DNA from: Streptomyces lydicus
Lineage (GTDB): Bacteria; Actinomycetota; Actinomycetes; Streptomycetales; Streptomycetaceae
DNA: 64,000 nt
NCBI RefSeq assembly: GCF_000717345.1
Contig: NZ_JNZA01000001.1
Location: forward strand, 62,001 to 126,000
Direction: 5' to 3'
Part shown: one piece after another, positions 44,282 to 52,387 of the stretch
How the letters are laid out: every line of letters begins with the position of its first letter
Numbering within the stretch: position 1 is the first letter of the stretch
Notes under the pieces: model-generated
The model's input: the letters and a program-made list of their open reading frames with translations, nothing else
Database searches by the model: none
Told to the model about the DNA's origin: nothing
Position numbers and translations under genes: made by a program

Positions 44282-45022
44282 TTACTTCGCGTGCTGCACC
44301 TGTGCCACAAGCTTCTTGGTCAGGCCGAGGCCGGCGGCGCCCATGTCGCCGGACTGGACGCTGTAGAAGGTGGTGATGACGACGTTCCCCACCCGGCTCG
44401 CCACCAGGGTGGTGCCGCCCTCCCACTCGGGTGCGGAGAGCACGGCCTTGAGGGTCTCGTCGCCCGTCTTCGGCACTGCCGTGGTCTTGATCGTCACGGC
44501 GGCGCTGGCGCCGCTGGAGGTGTCCGTGTAGCGGGCGCAGTGCTTGAGTACCTGGTGCAGGCGCGTCATGACCGTGTGCGCCTCCGTGCCCCGGAAACTG
44601 TCGATCTCCTCGTTGAACTCCTCCTGGGCGGAGTTCACGAAGTCACCCTGGGCGAAGGAGGCGCTCTCGATGCCGGTGGTCTGGATCCAGGCGCTGGCCT
44701 CCAGCTTCGGGCAGGCGCCGGCCAGGTCGACGGGTGCGCTCGACGACGGGGCGAGGACGTTGCCCGAGTTGCGGGTGGCCTTGGGGTCGGCCCGGTAGCC
44801 CTTGGGCAGTACCCCGGCCGGCAGCAGCAGGGCCTTCAGCCGGGGGCCGCTCAGCAGGCCGGCGTTCGGGCCGCCCGTGGCGCCCCCCTGCTTCGTGGCA
44901 GGGGCCGACGCGTCGGACGCGGCCTTCGAGGGACTGCCGGTGTCACCGGAGGAACAGGCGGCGAGGGCGAACGACAGGACGGCAGGGGCGGCGACCGCCA
45001 CCACGGCACGGCGGAGCTTCAT
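44282..45022 (-). CDS. putative lipoprotein, hypothetical
   Basis: A 246-residue exported protein. The signal MKLRRAVVAVAAPAVLSFAL leads into the lipobox AACSS (Cys at about 23) and a Ser/Thr/Ala linker to about 55. The folded part includes LLLPAGVLPKGYRADPKATR, two Cys (AGACPKLEA and LKHCARYTD) that could pair, and DFVNSAQEEFNEEIDSF. VGNVVITTFYSVQSGDMGAAGLGLTKKL ends the chain, a pattern often seen in small sensor-like lipoproteins of Streptomyces. No specific family is recognised. ATG 45022 has AAGG upstream. It stands alone. Confidence 0.75.
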   Translation of the reverse strand: MKLRRAVVAVAAPAVLSFALAACSSGDTGSPSKAASDASAPATKQGGATGGPNAGLLSGPRLKALLLPAGVLPKGYRADPKATRNSGNVLAPSSSAPVDLAGACPKLEASAWIQTTGIESASFAQGDFVNSAQEEFNEEIDSFRGTEAHTVMTRLHQVLKHCARYTDTSSGASAAVTIKTTAVPKTGDETLKAVLSAPEWEGGTTLVASRVGNVVITTFYSVQSGDMGAAGLGLTKKLVAQVQHAK

Positions 45023-45336
45023 GGAGCCTTCTTCTGGGTCACGAACGAAAGGAGGAAAGCAAGCGAGAGGCCGTCGCGGTATGGGGGTGTGCGGTGCGGC
45101 AGGCGCTGATCGTAAGGCTGCGCAGGCCGGGTGCCCAGCGCGCTCCCGCCGGCCGGACGTGGGCAGCCGGTTCTTGGCGGGGGAGGATCTCAGCCAATCC
45201 GGGCAGTTGCCCTGCCTTGCCGAAGCTTTCCTATGGGGAAGGTCACGCGGGGAGGCCCCGACGCCGGCCGTGGCCGCCCCGACCGCCGCCGCCGGTGCCG
45301 CCCAGATCGGCATCGAGGCGACCGCTCGCAGGCCGG
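45023..45336. other. intergenic region, no gene recognised
   Basis: This 314-bp stretch separates the lipoprotein start from the end of the truncated SDR. It should hold the lipoprotein promoter on the minus strand, but I could not assign -35 and -10 boxes. No repeat or conserved reading frame is evident. Confidence 0.4.
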
Positions 45337-45954
45337 CTACCAGGGAAGACGTCCCGCCGCGTCGAAGTAGCCGCCCGTCGGGCCGTCCGGGCCCGTCTGC
45401 GCCATACGGACGATGATCTCCGCGCCCTCCTCCACGGTTTGCGTGCCGGCGTGCGCGTTCAGGTCCGTCGCGGTGTAACCGGGCTCCACCGCGTTGATCC
45501 GCATGCCCGGCAACGCCTTCGCGAACTGCACGGTGAGCATGTTCACCGCGGCCTTCGACGCCGGGTAGGCCACCCCCGGGTACGCGTACGCCGGGGTGCC
45601 CGCGGCGCTGACCCGGGTCAGCGAGGCCAGTCCGCTGCTGACATTGACCACGACCGGGGCGGCGGACCGCAGCAGCAGCGGCAGGAAGGCGTGGGTGACG
45701 CGCACCGTCCCGAAGACGTTCGTGTCGAACACGTAGCGCATCACCTCCCCGGTCACCTCCGCGGCGCCGATCAGCCCGCCGTCCGGTGTCCGTGCCTCGA
45801 CGCCGGCGTTGTTGACCAGCACGTCCAGTCCGCCGTCGGCTTCGACGGCCTGCGCCGCGGCTGCCACGGACGCGTCGTCCGTGACGTCGATGAGGACCGT
45901 GCGCGCACCCAGCTGCTCGGCGGCGCGACGTCCGCGTGCCGGGGAGGCCGTCAC
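45337..45954 (-). CDS. short-chain dehydrogenase/reductase, N-terminally truncated
   Basis: A 205-residue SDR that lacks the first strand and the glycine-rich TGxxxGxG cofactor loop. The frame opens with GTG at 45954 directly at GRRAAEQLGARTVLIDVTDD, which in full-length relatives is residue 35 or so. The rest is normal: LDVLVNNAGVEAR, NVSSGLASLTRVS (catalytic Ser), AYPASKAAVNMLT (Tyr and Lys) and INAVEPGYTATDLNAH. Without the cofactor loop, NAD(P) binding should fail. The break coincides exactly with the 4-nt overlap to the upstream membrane-protein gene, suggesting a deletion that joined the two genes. Whether the product is made or useful is unknown. Confidence 0.72.
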   Translation of the reverse strand: MTASPARGRRAAEQLGARTVLIDVTDDASVAAAAQAVEADGGLDVLVNNAGVEARTPDGGLIGAAEVTGEVMRYVFDTNVFGTVRVTHAFLPLLLRSAAPVVVNVSSGLASLTRVSAAGTPAYAYPGVAYPASKAAVNMLTVQFAKALPGMRINAVEPGYTATDLNAHAGTQTVEEGAEIIVRMAQTGPDGPTGGYFDAAGRLPW

Positions 45955-46421
45955 CCGACGGCCTCCCCGGCTCCGGTCGTCCGCGCGCCGCCGACGGCGC
46001 ACCCGGCCCGACGGGCGCGCCACCACGGCACGAGCTCGACGACGCCGAACGCCGCCTCGGCGACGAAGAACAGCCACAGCAACCGGGTGGCACCGTGCGT
46101 CGCCGCATACGCCTGCCACAGCGCGAACAGGACGCGCGCGACACCGTCGAACAACCCGTGCACCGGCAGCGGTCCGACCAGGCGCAGCAGGGCCCAGACG
46201 ACCACGACGGAACCCAGCAGATTCGCGTACAGGGTCTGCATCGGGTCGAGCGGGGGCAGGGCGCCCAGCCCCAGCGCGCGCCCCCACGACGACAGCGCGT
46301 CGTGCAGCAGGGCGTACGTCCACGGCGTCGCGAATCCCGCCGTGACGACGAGGTCGTACCAGGCGCTCGCGCGCACGACGCGCAGATAGCCGGGGCCGGC
46401 AGGGGCGGAAGGACTTGTCAT
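45951..46421 (-). CDS. four-helix membrane protein, hypothetical
   Basis: A 156-residue protein with hydrophobic segments around AWYDLVVTAGFATPWTYALL, MQTLYANLLGSVVVVWALLR, GVARVLFALWQAYAATHGA and TRLLWLFFVAEAAFGVVELV. It is followed by an Arg/Gly-rich tail. It resembles small DUF-type membrane proteins found beside MerR regulators and reductases in actinobacteria; the exact family escapes me. It is transcribed from the MerR-type promoter at 46462-46491, divergent from merR, and overlaps the truncated SDR at its 3' end. The C-terminal end may have been altered by the deletion that joined it to the SDR. Confidence 0.7.
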   Translation of the reverse strand: MTSPSAPAGPGYLRVVRASAWYDLVVTAGFATPWTYALLHDALSSWGRALGLGALPPLDPMQTLYANLLGSVVVVWALLRLVGPLPVHGLFDGVARVLFALWQAYAATHGATRLLWLFFVAEAAFGVVELVPWWRARRAGCAVGGARTTGAGEAVG

Positions 46422-46461
46422 GATGAGGATCCTGTTGTTCTCGGTGACAGCGACGCCTCAC

Positions 46462-46491
46462 GCTAAACAGTGGACTACGCTCCAAGGTCAA
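46462..46491 (-). promoter_or_regulatory. MerR-type promoter for the membrane protein-SDR unit
   Basis: On the minus strand TTGACC (46491-46486) is the -35 box. Eighteen to nineteen bases later comes TTTAGC/TTAGCG as -10. The spacer contains TTGGAGCGTAGTCCA with the dyad TGGA-N6-TCCA. A long 19-bp spacer with a dyad is the hallmark of promoters that MerR proteins twist open. The divergent merR gene starts 22 nt away. Confidence 0.65.
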
Positions 46492-46513
46492 GCCCGGAAA
46501 CCCACGGAGGGTC

Positions 46514-46879
46514 ATGCTTATCGGAGAGCTGGCCGTGCAAACGGGCATGACCAAGGACGGCATCCGGTTCTACGAGAAGGTCGGTCTCCTCACCGGCCGG
46601 CGGCTGCCCAACGGCTACCGCGACTTCCCGCCCGAGGCCGTGCCCTGGCTGCACTACGTCCGCACCGCGCAGACCCTCGGCTTCTCGCTGGCCGAGATCG
46701 CACGGCACGGCGAGGAACTGCGCGACGCACCGGACACCGCGGAAGCACTGTCCGCCCTGTTGGCGGAGAAGATCCGGCTCATCGACGCGCGCATGGCCGA
46801 ACTCGCCGCCCTGCGCGCCGACCTCGACGCGCGCGTCGGCACCGGCTGCCCCCTCCGCGCGGCCGACCCCGTGAGCTGA
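46514..46879 (+). CDS. MerR family transcriptional regulator
   Basis: A 121-residue regulator. The DNA-binding part MLIGELAVQTGMTKDGIRFY and KVGLLTGRRLPNGYRDFPPE is followed by LHYVRTAQTLGFSLAEI. The dimerisation helix (ALSALLAEKIRLIDARMAEL) ends in a short tail with one Cys (GTGCPLRA). A single Cys and no second conserved metal ligand argues against a metal sensor; it looks closer to the NmlR/AdhR or general stress groups. GGAGGG precedes the ATG. It should control the divergent membrane protein/SDR unit. Confidence 0.9.
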   Translation: MLIGELAVQTGMTKDGIRFYEKVGLLTGRRLPNGYRDFPPEAVPWLHYVRTAQTLGFSLAEIARHGEELRDAPDTAEALSALLAEKIRLIDARMAELAALRADLDARVGTGCPLRAADPVS

Positions 46880-46921
46880 ACGCGCGTCTGCCGCGGCAGG
46901 CCGCTTCCCCGCCCGCGCGGG

Positions 46922-47398
46922 TCACATGTTCTTCGCGCCCGCCTTGATGGCTTCGCGGATACGGGAGTACGTACCGCAGCGGCAGATGTTGCGGATCTGG
47001 TCGAGGTCGGCGTCCGTGACCTCGCGGCCCTCGGCGGCCGCCTGCCGGACCTTGGCGACGGCGGTCATGATCTGGCCCGGCTGGCAGTAGCCGCACTGGG
47101 CGACGTCGAGGTCGAGCCACGCCTCCTGCATGGGGTGCAGATCCTTGCCCACCGTCGCGGGCAGGCCCTCGATCGTGGTGATCTCGTCGTCCGGCGTGAT
47201 CTTCGCGACGGGGACGGAACAGGGGTTGAACGCCTTGCCGTTGAGGTGCGAGGTGCACGCCTGGCACACGCCGAGACCGCAGCCGTACTTGGGCCCGGTG
47301 ACACCGAGCAGGTCGCGCAGGACCCAGAGCAGGCGCACGTCGTCCTCGGCCTCGACGGTGATCCGCTTGCCGTTCAGCGTGAAGGTGTGGCTGGGCAT
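46922..47398 (-). CDS. molybdenum hydroxylase (2Fe-2S) subunit, IorA-like
   Basis: A 158-residue protein carrying both iron-sulfur clusters of the xanthine oxidase family. The N-terminal plant-ferredoxin cluster is in KYGCGLGVCQACTSHLNGKAFNPCS. The second, helical cluster is in AQCGYCQPGQIM and ICRCGTY. Spacing and length are those of isoquinoline 1-oxidoreductase alpha subunits (about 150-160 aa). There is no signal peptide of its own, so it is probably carried out with its Tat-signal partner at 47431, whose stop is 33 nt upstream of this ATG. The enzyme passes electrons from the molybdenum centre to an external acceptor. Confidence 0.93.
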   Translation of the reverse strand: MPSHTFTLNGKRITVEAEDDVRLLWVLRDLLGVTGPKYGCGLGVCQACTSHLNGKAFNPCSVPVAKITPDDEITTIEGLPATVGKDLHPMQEAWLDLDVAQCGYCQPGQIMTAVAKVRQAAAEGREVTDADLDQIRNICRCGTYSRIREAIKAGAKNM

Positions 47399-47430
47399 GG
47401 GTGTCGTACTCCTCAGCAGGCGTGGACGAG

Positions 47431-49767
47431 TCAGAAGGCGCGGTCGAGACCGTCGGTGGGGGACTGGGGCGTGGACGGTTCGAGCGGCAGCGGCTCGAAA
47501 CTGAGGGTGTCGTGGTTGATAGGGAAGCGGGTCGGCAGCGTGCCGGTGGCCCGCGCGTAGGCGCAGGCGACGGCGGCGAAGGCCGGGGCCACACCGAGCT
47601 CACCGGCCCCGGACGGCTTGTCGCTGGTGCTCGGCATGACGACGACCCGCAGTTCCGGCGGGGTGTTCCACTGCCGGGTGTAGAAGTACTCGTCCCAGCT
47701 GCCCTCCAGCGGGATGCCGTCCTTGATGTGCAGGCTGGAGGTGAGCGCCAGCGCCAGCGCGTCGTTCAGGCAGCCCGCCATCTGCGCCTCCAGACCACGG
47801 GGGTTGATGGCGAACCCGGCGTCGACGACCATCAGCGCCTTGGTGACGCGCGGCCCGGTCACGGCGTCCCGGATCTTCCGGTTCACGGTCTCCGGCCGGC
47901 AGTCGATCTCGACGAGCGTGGCGACCGCGCCCCGGTACTCCGCGTGCAGCCCGATGCCCTGCGCCATGCCCGCGGGCAGTGACCTGCCCCAGTTCCCGAC
48001 CTCGACCGCCTTGTCCAGCACGGCCCGCAGCCGCTCGTCCTTGAGGAAGCCGCGACGAAACGCGACGGGGTCCTTGCCCATGCGCGAGGCCAGCTGATCG
48101 ACGATCAGTTCCCGTGCGCACGTCACGTTCGGCGAGTAGATGTTGCGCATACTGCCGGTGTTGAACCCCAGCGGCACCTCGTTGAGCAGCTGGGTGGTGA
48201 CGCCGAAGTCGTACGGGGAGGACTGGGTCAGTTCGAAGATCGTCTCGGCGAAGGACAGATTGCCCGCGACGGGCAGCTTCGCCGCCGTCGACGTGATCAT
48301 CTCGCCGAGCCCGTGGCCGAAGTCGGTCTGCGCGCTGGTGTGGCGCTGCTCGTAGCTGAGGACCTGCCCGAGCGCGTAGGTGGCGCGCACCCGCGAGAGG
48401 GACATCGGATGCGTACGGCCCTGGCGGAAGGTGTCGGTACGCGACCAGGACAGCTTGACCGGCTTGCCCGTCTTCTGTGAGATCTCCGCGGCCTCGGCGG
48501 CCACGTCGTGGAACAGGTGCCGCCCGAACGAGCCGCCACCCTCCACCACATGGACCGTCACCGCGTGCTGCGGCAGACCGAGGCGGTCGGCGATCTCGCG
48601 CTGGGCGACGATCGGAACCTTGAGGCTCGCCCATATCTCGGCGCGGTCGGCACGGACGTCCGCGATCGCGTTGTCCGGCTCCAGCGGACTGTTGCTGGCG
48701 AACGCGAACGTGAACTCCGCATCGATCTTCTTCGTGAGCAGCGGCGGCACGACCATGGGGAGCGCGGCCGCCCGGAGCTTGCGCAGCACGGTCTCGTCGG
48801 ACTCCCCGTCCACGGTGCCCGGGCCCCAGGTCACCTCCAGGGCACGCAGCGCGTCGATGCACTGGCCGAAGGTCTCCCCGCGCACGGCCACCCCGTGCCT
48901 GAGCGGCACGACATCGGTGATGCCCGGCATCTGCCGCACGGCATCGGTGTTGTGGACCGCCTCCACCGTGCCGTTGAGCGTCGGCGGCCTGCGCACCATG
49001 GCCGGTTTGGCGCCCGGCACCTGGTGGTCCATGCCGAACCGCTTCCGGCCGGTCACGGCGTCGAGCGCGTCGATCCGGTTGCGGGACGTGCCCAGCACGG
49101 TGAACTCGGACGGCTTCTTGAGGCGGGGGCGGGTCGCGGCCGGCAGCACGCGCGCGCTGGCCGCGGCTTCCGCGAGCGAGCCGTACGTGGCCTGCTTCCG
49201 CGTGCCGTACGCGACGACGCCGTCCCGGGTGGTCAGCTCCGAGGCAGCAACACCCCATTGTGCGGCGGCAGTTGCGACCAGCCGCTCCCGTGCGACGGCC
49301 GCCGCGGTGCGTACCGGGAGGTAGCTGCTGCGCATCGAGTTGGAGCCGCCGGTGAGCTGGTTCATCAGCAGCTCCGGGCGGGCGTCGGCGAGTGAGACGC
49401 GCACTTTTTCCAGTGGCAGGTCCAGCTCCTCGGCGACCATCATCGCGACGGCCGTGGTCATGCCCTGACCGACCTCCGCCCGCGGCACCGCGAACGACGC
49501 GGTGCCGTCGGAGTGCACCTGGACGGTGATCAGACCCGAGGTCGGCGCCGCCGCCAGATTCTGCAGATCTCCGAGGTCGAAGAGGTCCTCGGGCTGCGGC
49601 GGGGACGGCACCGCCGCCTCCGCCGCCGGGCCGTCGACCGCGTCCAGCCCGAAACGCACGCCCACGGCGAGGGTCGGCGCCGCCAGGAGGTAGGCCAGCA
49701 CTCTGCGGCGGCCCACCCCCTCGGGCACCGACTGCGGATTCCGTGACGAGCGGCTCGGTTCTGCCAT
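47431..49767 (-). CDS. molybdopterin-binding subunit, xanthine dehydrogenase family (IorB-like), Tat-exported
   Basis: The 778-residue catalytic subunit of a two-subunit molybdenum hydroxylase. The N-terminus has a twin-arginine signal (GRRRVLAYLLAAPTLAVGVR), so it acts outside the cytoplasm. GLITVQVHSDGTASFAVPRAEVGQGM, NQLTGGSNSMRSS, VVEGGGSFGRHLFHD (pterin contact) and FNTGSMRNIYSPN are typical of the IorB group. Near the C-terminus KPSGAGELGVAPAFAAVACA contains the catalytic Glu. Substrates in this group are aldehydes or N-heterocycles. GGAGGGAT gives a good site before ATG 49767. Molybdopterin cytosine dinucleotide maturation genes are not in the window. Confidence 0.92.
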   Translation of the reverse strand: MAEPSRSSRNPQSVPEGVGRRRVLAYLLAAPTLAVGVRFGLDAVDGPAAEAAVPSPPQPEDLFDLGDLQNLAAAPTSGLITVQVHSDGTASFAVPRAEVGQGMTTAVAMMVAEELDLPLEKVRVSLADARPELLMNQLTGGSNSMRSSYLPVRTAAAVARERLVATAAAQWGVAASELTTRDGVVAYGTRKQATYGSLAEAAASARVLPAATRPRLKKPSEFTVLGTSRNRIDALDAVTGRKRFGMDHQVPGAKPAMVRRPPTLNGTVEAVHNTDAVRQMPGITDVVPLRHGVAVRGETFGQCIDALRALEVTWGPGTVDGESDETVLRKLRAAALPMVVPPLLTKKIDAEFTFAFASNSPLEPDNAIADVRADRAEIWASLKVPIVAQREIADRLGLPQHAVTVHVVEGGGSFGRHLFHDVAAEAAEISQKTGKPVKLSWSRTDTFRQGRTHPMSLSRVRATYALGQVLSYEQRHTSAQTDFGHGLGEMITSTAAKLPVAGNLSFAETIFELTQSSPYDFGVTTQLLNEVPLGFNTGSMRNIYSPNVTCARELIVDQLASRMGKDPVAFRRGFLKDERLRAVLDKAVEVGNWGRSLPAGMAQGIGLHAEYRGAVATLVEIDCRPETVNRKIRDAVTGPRVTKALMVVDAGFAINPRGLEAQMAGCLNDALALALTSSLHIKDGIPLEGSWDEYFYTRQWNTPPELRVVVMPSTSDKPSGAGELGVAPAFAAVACAYARATGTLPTRFPINHDTLSFEPLPLEPSTPQSPTDGLDRAF

Positions 49768-50068
49768 GCGTGATCCCTCCAGGAGGCCGAACGGGCAGGC
49801 ACCTGAGGCCCGTTCTGCAACCCGGAGCCTGTCACGAGGCGGCGGGCGCAGGCCAGAGTCACGTCGCGGCGCTTTGCTGCCGGGCCATCCGTATGAGCGC
49901 GGGGGCAACGGTCGCCGGCCGGCGTCGTGCGGGTGCCCGGCCTTCGGCCGATGGCCTGGCATTCCCGTGAGCGGTGCGGAGAGGAGGGCCGGACCGGGTA
50001 GGGAGGTGATGCATCGACCCACGACCACCCCGGTGCCTGACGGCCGCGGCCTCACGGGAAGTTCTCAG
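49768..50068. other. divergent promoter region between two Tat-signal genes
   Basis: About 300 bp separate the molybdenum hydroxylase start from the exported hydrolase start. Short open frames in it are shadows without ribosome sites. It must carry both promoters; no boxes or clear operator dyads could be assigned by eye. Confidence 0.4.
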
Positions 50069-51175
50069 ATGATCAGCAGGCGGACCTTCGGAAAGCTCTT
50101 CGGTGCGGGAGCGGCCACCGCCTCGGCGGCCGGCCTCTCCTCGGCGTGTTCGACGGCAGTGCACCAGCCCAACGATCCGTTTCCGCCCGCGACCGGACAG
50201 GGCAGGAAGGAACCCGGGGCGGAACCGTCGTTCGGTGCGCTGAAGCAGGTCAGGGCCGGTGTCCTGAACGTCGGATACGCCGAGGCGGGCCCGGCCCACG
50301 GGCCCGCGGTCCTGCTGCTGCACGGCTGGCCCTACGACATTCACAGCTACGTCGCTGTCGCGCCCTTGCTGGCGGAAAGGGGCTACCGCGTCATCGTTCC
50401 GTATCTACGGGGCCACGGCACGACGCGCTTCCTTTCGCACCGGACGTTCCGCAACGCACAGCAGTCGGTCTTCGCCCTCGACATCCTCGCCTTGATGGAC
50501 GCGTTGCGGATCGACAGGGCGATCCTCGCCGGCTACGACTGGGGCTCGCGGACGGCGGACATCATCGCGGCGCTCCGGCCGGAGCGGGTCAAGGGCCTGG
50601 TCTCGGTGTCCGGCTATCTGATCACCAACCGTGAGGCCAACAAGAAGCCGTTGCCGCCGCAGCTCGAATGGGCATGGTGGTACCAGTTCTACTTCGCCAC
50701 CGAAAGAGGCCGGCTCGGCCTTGCGGAGAACCGGCACGATCTGGCGCGACTGATCTGGAAGTTCAACTCCCCGACCTGGGATTTCGATGCCGCCACCTTC
50801 GACCGGACCGCGGCAGCGTTCAACAATCCCGACTACGTCCGCATCGTGATCCACAATTACCGCTGGCGACTGGGCCTGGCCCAGGGCGACCCCCGGTACG
50901 ACGACCTCGAAAGGCGCCTCGCCCGAGGCCCGGTCATCACCGTGCCCACCGTCACCCTCGACGGCGCGGCCGATCCCTTCACACCCGCGGGCGGCGACGC
51001 GTCCTATCGCCGCAAATTCACCGGCCGCTACGCGCACCGCACGCTGAAGGGCATCGGCCACAACGTGCCCCAGGAAGCCCCCGAAGCGTTCGCCCGGGCC
51101 GTCATGGACGTCGACGCCTTTTCGCGGCCCCGAGCGGAAGCCCGCCACGTGACACCCCGGCCGGCCGCTTCATGA
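50069..51175 (+). CDS. Tat-exported alpha/beta hydrolase (epoxide-hydrolase-like)
   Basis: A 368-residue alpha/beta hydrolase. The N-terminus MISRRTFGKLFGAGAATASA is a twin-arginine signal, and LSSACS after it could also serve as a lipobox. VLLLHGWPYDIHSYVAVAPLL is the oxyanion-hole region. AILAGYDWGSRTADII puts Asp at the nucleophile elbow, as in epoxide hydrolases and haloalkane dehalogenases rather than esterases. TLDGAADPFTP and LKGIGHNVPQEAPEAF supply the acid and His. It is divergent from the molybdenum hydroxylase, which is also exported by Tat, so both may act on the same extracellular compound. Confidence 0.85.
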   Translation: MISRRTFGKLFGAGAATASAAGLSSACSTAVHQPNDPFPPATGQGRKEPGAEPSFGALKQVRAGVLNVGYAEAGPAHGPAVLLLHGWPYDIHSYVAVAPLLAERGYRVIVPYLRGHGTTRFLSHRTFRNAQQSVFALDILALMDALRIDRAILAGYDWGSRTADIIAALRPERVKGLVSVSGYLITNREANKKPLPPQLEWAWWYQFYFATERGRLGLAENRHDLARLIWKFNSPTWDFDAATFDRTAAAFNNPDYVRIVIHNYRWRLGLAQGDPRYDDLERRLARGPVITVPTVTLDGAADPFTPAGGDASYRRKFTGRYAHRTLKGIGHNVPQEAPEAFARAVMDVDAFSRPRAEARHVTPRPAAS

Positions 51176-51303
51176 ACCGCGCGTCCACCGACGGCACCCG
51201 AACGGGCCAGCCGATTCGCTCCTCTGCTTCTCCGCGGGCGCGCGTGCGGCGCCGTCCGGAAAGGCTGGCGAGCGTCCCGCCCGTCCGGTGAAGGAGAGCT
51301 GCT

Positions 51304-52302
51304 GTGACGTCGTCCGCTGTGTCAAGGTCCCGTCGGCGTCGACTCCGCGGAACCGCCGCGCTGGTGACCGCGGCGGTGTTCGCGGTCTCGGCGCCCGCCG
51401 TCGCCGACGGGCAGCCCGCGGCCCTCGGTGGCGAGTCCCGCCCCGCCCGCGCCCGACCGACCGTCGTGCTGGTGCACGGTGCGTTCGCCGACTCCTCCAG
51501 CTGGAACGGGGTCGTCGCACGCCTCCAGAAGGACGGCTACCGCGTCGTCGCCGCCGCCAACCCGCTGCGCGGGCTGCCCACCGACTCCGCCTACGTGGCC
51601 GGCGTCCTGCGGAGCATCCAGGGCCCCGTCGTCCTGGTCGGCCACTCGTACGGCGGGGCCGTGATCAGCGCGGCGGCGACCGGGAACCCGCAGGTGAAGG
51701 CGCTCGTCTACGTCTCCGCGCTGATACCCGACAAGGGCGAAGTCCTCTCCACGCTGACCGCCAAGTTCCCCGGCAGCGCGCTCGACCCCGCCCTGCGGCG
51801 GGTCCCCTTCAAGAACGCGGACGGCACCACGGGCACGGACCTCTACGTCGCCCAGGAGGCGTTCCACGCGGTGTTCGCCGCGGACCTCCCTCGCACGACC
51901 ACCTCGGTGATGGCCGCCACCCAACGGCCGATCGCCGCCGCGGCCTTCGCGGACCGGGCGACGTCCGCCGCGTGGCGCACCATCCCGTCCTGGGCCGCCG
52001 TCGCCACCCGCGACAAGGCCCTCCCGCCCGCCCTGGAGCGCTTCGAGGCCCGCCGAGCCGGCTCCCACACCATCGAGATCGACTCCTCGCACGTCGGGAT
52101 GATCTCCCACCCCGACGCCATCACCGACCTCATCCGCGCCGCCGCCCGCGCCAAGTCCCCCGCCACGCCGTCCCCCGCCATGCCGTCCCTCGCCGGAACG
52201 GGCTCCCGCGCGCTCCGCCTGATCGGCGCGGCCGGCGGCCTGCTCCTCGCGGGAGCCGTCCTCCTCGCAGCCGGCCGCACCCGGCCGGCCTCCCGCCAGT
52301 GA
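51304..52302 (+). CDS. secreted alpha/beta hydrolase (esterase-like) with C-terminal membrane segment
   Basis: A 332-residue protein with an N-terminal signal (RGTAALVTAAVFAVSAPAVA) and a C-terminal hydrophobic segment (LRLIGAAGGLLLAGAVLLAA). It is therefore likely exported and kept at the membrane. VVLVHGAFADSSSWNGVVARL is the first motif, VVLVGHSYGGAVISAAA the serine nucleophile elbow, and SSHVGMISHPDAITDLI the His region. This is the pattern of the many pyrethroid-esterase/salicylate-esterase-like hydrolases of Streptomyces. GTG 51304 follows GGAGAGCT. It has no obvious partner; the gas vesicle cluster begins 83 nt downstream. Confidence 0.88.
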   Translation: MTSSAVSRSRRRRLRGTAALVTAAVFAVSAPAVADGQPAALGGESRPARARPTVVLVHGAFADSSSWNGVVARLQKDGYRVVAAANPLRGLPTDSAYVAGVLRSIQGPVVLVGHSYGGAVISAAATGNPQVKALVYVSALIPDKGEVLSTLTAKFPGSALDPALRRVPFKNADGTTGTDLYVAQEAFHAVFAADLPRTTTSVMAATQRPIAAAAFADRATSAAWRTIPSWAAVATRDKALPPALERFEARRAGSHTIEIDSSHVGMISHPDAITDLIRAAARAKSPATPSPAMPSLAGTGSRALRLIGAAGGLLLAGAVLLAAGRTRPASRQ

Positions 52303-52363
52303 GGACCGCGCCGACGACGGTCCGCCCGCCACACGAATCGGCGCCCTCAAGATGCGCAGGTCA

Positions 52364-52387
52364 GGATGGCGATGAGACTTGGGGTAT
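52364..52387 (+). promoter_or_regulatory. candidate sigma-B-type promoter for the gas vesicle operon
   Basis: GGAT (52364-52367), a 14-nt spacer and GGGTAT (52382-52387) match the S. coelicolor sigma-B consensus GNNT-N14-16-GGGTAY as I remember it. The -10 box overlaps the upstream ATG of gvpO, so if real the protein must start at the GTG at 52419. Confidence 0.3.

Noticed and set aside
46888..46899. CTGCCGCGGCAG palindrome between merR and the iron-sulfur subunit gene considered as a terminator
   Set aside because: A 12-bp continuous palindrome leaves too short a stem once a loop is allowed; not convincing.
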